Below are positions 57,601 through 61,006 of a stretch of DNA of 61,006 nucleotides, in pieces. The stretch's first letter is position 1; every line of letters begins with the position of its first letter. This DNA is from a virus: the IMG/VR virus record IMGVR_UViG_3300028809_000015, positions 1 through 61,006 of that record, one strand, 5' to 3'. The notes beneath the pieces are model-generated. The model was not told the DNA's origin. It saw only the letters and a program-made list of their open reading frames with translations, and did not search any database. The translations under genes and the position numbers were made by a program.

Positions 57601-60600
57601 GTGCCATGTGGCTTGACCCGAAGTTCTGGCGCGAGATGGTGCAGCGCGATGTGAATCTGTTCCGCCGCGTGGCTTATGTGTTCATGGAGAACGCGACTAA
57701 GGCCATTGAATCGCTGACCGGGACACGGTTCGACGTGGAAGCGCTGGTGACGGATGTTGATAAGGTGCGCTCGATCATTGCGCAGGCTTGGGCGGATCAC
57801 AATCAGGGGCGGGATAAAAAGACGCCAAAAGACGATGATGTGCAGTTCTCGCGCGTCGACGCTGATCGCAGCGCCACTCCAGATAAGCCGAACGATTCCG
57901 CTATTCCAGAAGAAACCAGCACACAAGCGGCTCGCCGAGTTATTCAGGATAAATTCAACCGCTTCAAGGTTCTGCAGGCGAATATTGAAATGGTGGCTGC
58001 GCAGGAGGCTGGCTATCAAGGCGACGACATTTTTGAAGCTCGCGCTTTCATGGAAGAAAAGGGCATACTAAATCCAATTAGCGACCAGTCTGACGTGTAT
58101 CAGGCTGAAACACTGATGTCCGGTCGAATCTCTACTCGCAAGGAGGATTTCCGCGAAAGACAGATGAACCCGCTAATCGAAAAGACTTACGCCGCCGGAC
58201 TGAGCATGTCGCAGGTTGCTGACTTCCTGAAGATGCAGCACGCTCCTGAGGCGAACAATAGAGCGCGCGAAATTCAAGGCAGCCCGGAAGCTACTGCTTT
58301 CGGAATATCGGACGAAAAAGCCGCGCAAGCAATGAAGGAATTCAAGGCGCTACCAAACTTCAGCGAACTGAAGAGCGTCGCTAATGAATGGCGAGCTATT
58401 ACGGAGCAGTCAAAGAAAATCCTTTTAGATGCCGGCATCATTACGAAAGAAATAGCTGACGCATGGGATGCAACATATTCCGTATATGTCCCAGTAAAAG
58501 GCAAGGATAGCAAGTCTGGCGGCGGCAAAGGATTGTCCGTGAATGGCAGGCAGAAGCAGCGCTTGGGACATAGCGAGCGTGACGAGGCGATTCTTGAAAA
58601 CATCCTCCGGGATCATGAGCGCGCGATTTCAAATCAGGAAGTCAACGAAGTTGGGATGACGCTCATCCGCTTTGGTCTGGCGGCGAAGAATCCCGACATC
58701 ATGACGATAGAAAAGCCGGCGAAGCGCCAAGTATTGAAAGATGCCTCAGCATTCGAGGTGCAATATAACGGTAATTTTGTTGCCGCGTTCAGCGACAAGG
58801 CGAGCGCAGAAGCATTCAAAGCAAAGGACGCGCTAAAGAATTCACGCGACACGAAAGATTATTCGATTGAGAAAACGACGAATCCATATGTCGCTCTCAT
58901 GACATCGCCGTTGCTCGCGGAGAATGAGGTAAACGTTTATGTGGCAGGCCATGCGGTGCGCATTCAAATTAACGATGAGATTGCCGCACGCGCCTATACT
59001 AACTTGGGGGTTGAAAGCCTTGGAGCAATCCTGTCAGCTGGTCGCGAAATCAACTCGTGGCTGTCAAAAGCGTATACCGGATACAGCCCCGATTTCATTT
59101 TGACAAATCCAATACGCGATGCGATTCAAGGATCTATCACCCTGGCAGGCGAGCATGGCGCCGGCATGGCAGCAAAGATATTTGGCAATTATCCGCTGGC
59201 AGTAAAAGAGCTGGTCAAACACTTCCGCGAGCCAGGGAAATCGAAGTTGGTGACTGAATACCGGGCGGCAGGGGGATCGACTGGTGCTGCATACCTATCG
59301 GATCTTGAGCGAATCGGCAATGACGTGATGGCGGCTTACGACGAGTGCGCGGGTGCTATTGCAACATATCGACGTGTTTATGCAGAGAAAATCGAAAGTG
59401 GCGCCAGCCCAGCAAAAGCAGGCACTTATGCAGCAGCAAAGGCCGGACTGTCCGGGTTCAAAAATCTACCAGTGATCGGCCATTTCTTGCGGCTGATGGA
59501 GCGAATCAACGCCGTAACTGAAAACGCGCTACGCGTCGCAACGTTTAAAACGCTGGTCGATAACGGCGTCAGCAGGCCGAAAGCGGCGGCACAGGCCAAG
59601 AACTTGATGAACTTCAATCGCAAAGGCGAGTTGTCAAACCAGGCAGGAGCGCTTTACTTGTTTTTTAACCCGAGCGTACAGGGGGCATCTCTTTTTGCTG
59701 ACACGCTCGCCACGTCGAAGCACAAGAACCAAGCGCGCGCATTGGCCGGCACGATGACGCTGGCTGCGTTGTTCCTCGCTGAAGCGGCTCGTAGTGACGG
59801 CGAAGACGATGAACGTAAATGGAAGCAAACGCCCGATCACGTGAAGGACCGCAATTGGGTTGTTGGTTTCGGCGATTATCAATTCACACTGCCCTTGCCG
59901 TATGGGTATGGCGTGTTCCAAACGCTTGGTAATGTGATGTCCGACTACATGCACGGCGAGGATGGTTATAAGCTCGGCATCCGCCTTGCCTCAAGTGTGT
60001 TCGGCAATTTCTCGCCGATTGGGAATCCAATGGAAGGGAAGTCGGCTGTTTTTTCAATGTCGCCAACGCTGCTCAAGCTGGCTGGCGGCCCGGGCATAAA
60101 CGAGAACACTTTTGGCCAGCAGATTAAGCCGGATCAGTGGGGATCTTCTAAGCCAGAGTCGCAACTGATGTACCGCAGCACGAAAGGGTCAAGCTACGCA
60201 GAGATTGCCGAGAGTCTTAACGCCATAACCGGCGGCTCAAAGTTTGAGCGAGGAATTATCGATGTTTCTCCGGAAACATTAAAGTATTGGGTTAAATCGC
60301 TTACCGGCGGCGCAGGACAATTTGCATTTGACTCCATCAATATTCCCTCAAATCTAGTTCAGGGCGCCCCTTTGGATCCCAAAGACATCCCGGTAGCGAG
60401 AAGATTTGTTCGGGAGGTTGGCGTCACCGATGCTCGATCGGCATTCTGGGAAAAGGCCAATGCAGTCAAGGCCGCAGCAGATACCTTTTCAACAGCAAAG
60501 AAGTCCGGCGACATGGCGGCGGCACGCGCAATATTCAACGAAAACAAGGCCCTAATATCGCTTGCCGACTACGCTAGGGAGTCGCAAAAGATGGCAAAAG

Positions 60601-60752
60601 CGCGAAGGGACCAAGCGGACAAAATCCGTATGGATGACGCAATCCCGTTGGCCGTAAAGCATGAAAGAATGAAGATTATCGAAATGAAGGAAGCTGCGGT
60701 TTATCAGCGGTTCTTAAAGAACTTTGACGCAAGGACTGAGGCGAAAAAATAG
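54603..60752 (+). CDS. Giant internal virion 'polyvalent' protein with GGDEF-like and zincin-like domains
   Basis: A 2049-residue protein. Residues 1-35 repeat W-x-x-F-T-P-I. About 110-240 are Ala/Gly-rich and hydrophobic (membrane-active). Residues 613-770 resemble a GGDEF domain: LTDEMTGLGNRRAYNE at 613, then SIDIDSLKWINDNMGHEAGD, then HLSGDEFAAQF with S678-G-D-E-F682. About 865-1030 carry H940-E-T-F-H944, an HExxH zincin motif. About 1460-1900 are helical modules of the large-polyvalent-protein type (INSWLSKAYTGYSPDFILTN, NRKGELSNQAGALYLFFNPS). It is probably packaged and ejected into the host. GGDEF enzyme activity is not proven (first G is S). Confidence 0.8.
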   Translation: MSTKWDDFTPIDEDVTDSAAVDWASFTPIEAKNGRNAFAVANDTVIEAGNAVASGAGAIANFISPGNRFSRSVDEFVKSGEEKQSDVTKADKEQFRSDLQNSDTISDDLAAVGRHVVSSPLQVAAQAAGSFAGPGLAVGAARGLAGLLGVGAKIAGRVGLGAGATTGAAMGGGDAAGSAYELVQQISDDVLLKVPEVVEMRNSGMSMQDVRHEVATAAARDASVFPALAGGVAGLVGAERLLAVGKVGQAGVKGVLATGAIEGATEAAEEGLTQFEGRRAAQQYDQSIDPTKNVAAMAAMGGITGFGTGAGLSAITRPTPKIEDIASAESVDEAIAAANAVVTAPHPSANADQQKLLMELERQAKQVAEPIVSNPIEQPSMAVPSEQIAVPPAVAAQETPIPELEDFIKRGRTKDELFAEREAQRRMQEDAAREQGIAKMLEAGRDQQVEQAEVLTQAQGFDSAEPTAMQLAMQKAQERRRLLTTPISQRQPVQAESPKIEGQTNDKQSLATDLPIRDGGVGGAEVGAPMLGSAATGRQIAAQSAPMGSPNTQAVVPVGGTDIFATNQTANEQPALGQTAPQVADVAAIERRLDANARKLVDQMTPEEMRRALLTDEMTGLGNRRAYNEVVKKPFQASIDIDSLKWINDNMGHEAGDQLIQAVGTAMRDEIADSYHLSGDEFAAQFDDEVTGNEAIARVRERLNGATFTYTAPDGTVITKQGAELSYGIADTYGAADEKLKADKAGREARGERAGRGAEPAGVVRKPAARREIDRDAAAQEVEAGPQAKGEDAKFFQPGSAAEESIVPETTFKKAGPFKTKTDASLFRDKHKLSGVSIRQTEGGWVFDPTPAPLTDAEREAVRADIQALNKTLKANGIPAVLPIYTAPTANHQLARSIAKVFGAEVRFVSNNKVFQGVAHRGKAFIASSMKHPELAITGHETFHVMEQTNPELADGLLEQVRAYLQDDAIPDRQMREELMAGRSISERYAAGEVLADLNGAMWLDPKFWREMVQRDVNLFRRVAYVFMENATKAIESLTGTRFDVEALVTDVDKVRSIIAQAWADHNQGRDKKTPKDDDVQFSRVDADRSATPDKPNDSAIPEETSTQAARRVIQDKFNRFKVLQANIEMVAAQEAGYQGDDIFEARAFMEEKGILNPISDQSDVYQAETLMSGRISTRKEDFRERQMNPLIEKTYAAGLSMSQVADFLKMQHAPEANNRAREIQGSPEATAFGISDEKAAQAMKEFKALPNFSELKSVANEWRAITEQSKKILLDAGIITKEIADAWDATYSVYVPVKGKDSKSGGGKGLSVNGRQKQRLGHSERDEAILENILRDHERAISNQEVNEVGMTLIRFGLAAKNPDIMTIEKPAKRQVLKDASAFEVQYNGNFVAAFSDKASAEAFKAKDALKNSRDTKDYSIEKTTNPYVALMTSPLLAENEVNVYVAGHAVRIQINDEIAARAYTNLGVESLGAILSAGREINSWLSKAYTGYSPDFILTNPIRDAIQGSITLAGEHGAGMAAKIFGNYPLAVKELVKHFREPGKSKLVTEYRAAGGSTGAAYLSDLERIGNDVMAAYDECAGAIATYRRVYAEKIESGASPAKAGTYAAAKAGLSGFKNLPVIGHFLRLMERINAVTENALRVATFKTLVDNGVSRPKAAAQAKNLMNFNRKGELSNQAGALYLFFNPSVQGASLFADTLATSKHKNQARALAGTMTLAALFLAEAARSDGEDDERKWKQTPDHVKDRNWVVGFGDYQFTLPLPYGYGVFQTLGNVMSDYMHGEDGYKLGIRLASSVFGNFSPIGNPMEGKSAVFSMSPTLLKLAGGPGINENTFGQQIKPDQWGSSKPESQLMYRSTKGSSYAEIAESLNAITGGSKFERGIIDVSPETLKYWVKSLTGGAGQFAFDSINIPSNLVQGAPLDPKDIPVARRFVREVGVTDARSAFWEKANAVKAAADTFSTAKKSGDMAAARAIFNENKALISLADYARESQKMAKARRDQADKIRMDDAIPLAVKHERMKIIEMKEAAVYQRFLKNFDARTEAKK

Positions 60753-60755
60753 GGC

Positions 60756-60899
60756 TTAATGCGATTTCCAGCCATAGCCGCCTGTGTCCTGTGGCTCGCA
60801 ATCGTCGCAGCGATAGATGGATCGGTCTTTGAAAATGCACGATCCGACGAGCCAAGATGCAAATAGAACGGCTATGACTACTTGAATTTTCTTCCGCAT
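60756..60899 (-). CDS. Small lipoprotein
   Basis: A 47-residue protein from ATG 60899 with AAGG five bases before it; a longer frame upstream lacks a site. MRKKIQVVIAVLFASWLVGS then C is a lipoprotein signal peptide (lipobox V-G-S-C, less strict than L-A-G-C). The mature part (IFKDRSIYRCDDCEPQDTGG) has two further Cys. It follows the Adhesin_E-like gene by seven bases and ends three bases from the giant gene's stop, which it faces. Confidence 0.65.
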   Translation of the reverse strand: MRKKIQVVIAVLFASWLVGSCIFKDRSIYRCDDCEPQDTGGYGWKSH

Positions 60900-60906
60900 A
60901 GCTGCC

Positions 60907-61006
60907 TTATTGTGCGCGCTTATCTGGCGATTGCTTTTTTTCTGATGCCGGATTGAATGCACATATTCGTCTTAAAAGTCCAGCTCCAACACTATCGGGG
61001 ATAACC
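60907..61006 (-). CDS. C-terminal part of the Adhesin_E-like protein (gene continues at position 481-1)
   Basis: With the 8-bp terminal overlap collapsed, the frame from 481-1 continues here: VIPDSVGAGLLRRICAFNP, ending at a stop at 60907-60909. The P-x-S...L...C ending is typical of the family. The gene is complete only when the window is circularised. Confidence 0.8.
   Translation of the reverse strand, partial: VIPDSVGAGLLRRICAFNPASEKKQSPDKRAQ
60999..61006. repeat. Right copy of 8-bp terminal direct repeat
   Basis: Equal to positions 1-8; see the left copy. It supports circularity of the genome. Confidence 0.75.

Overview
The window looks like the complete genome of a temperate, podovirus-like phage (about 61 kb, moderate GC). 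The inferred host is a betaproteobacterium of the Burkholderiales type. The grounds are an N4-gp56-type capsid protein, a very large portal protein, a 2049-residue internal virion protein, a DUF4214-type virion protein and an overall order like Bcep22-like phages. No host genes, rRNA or tRNA were seen. The two window ends share 8 bp (ggataacc). Collapsing that overlap restores one 190-residue exported Adhesin_E-like protein across the junction, so the molecule is best read as a circle cut inside that gene.

Layout. Positions 60756-61006 plus 1-747 (leftward) hold an accessory cassette: Arc-type regulator, exported Adhesin_E-like protein and a lipoprotein. It is divergent from a second Arc-type regulator and a KilA-N protein (856-1658). 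Positions 1945-16915 (leftward) form the long early-left operon. In transcription order it has small unknown proteins, a candidate annealing protein, a YqaJ-type exonuclease, a coiled-coil protein, SSB, many small 'mosaic' accessory proteins, excisionase and integrase, then more small proteins beyond a candidate attP region (5104-5356). This operon starts at a strong promoter (16970-16997) covered by two repressor operators. Positions 17124-21834 hold accessory genes: a dTMP kinase, a GNAT-like protein, a RelE-type toxin with its antitoxin, secreted proteins and a third Arc-type regulator. Three copies of a 19-bp palindromic element mark boundaries between these cassettes.

Control region (21977-23028): a short CI-like repressor without a peptidase domain lies divergent from a Cro-like protein. 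Both genes appear to start exactly at their transcription starts (leaderless), and the operators match those at the early-left promoter 5.7 kb away. A canonical LexA box lies upstream of a 62-codon gene that converges on the repressor gene, which suggests SOS induction through a small antirepressor.

Positions 23155-30520 (rightward) are the early-right region: a CII-position HTH protein, NinB-like and NinG proteins, an SNF2-type helicase, a DNA methyltransferase, and a replication initiator gene with embedded iterons. After these come DNA-binding and membrane microproteins and a Q-position protein. A promoter followed at once by a terminator (30529-30622) copies the lambda pR'/tR' logic for late-gene antitermination, and a structured, mostly non-coding stretch follows.

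Positions 31118-60752 (rightward) are the late genes: terminase, portal, scaffold-like protein, capsid, head and tail proteins, tail fibre and spike, lysis cassette (holin-like proteins, GH19 endolysin, Rz with embedded Rz1), ejection proteins, and finally the 2049-residue 'polyvalent' protein with a GGDEF-like domain and an HExxH zincin-like motif. Head genes are separated by several UUCG-loop terminators, probably to grade expression.
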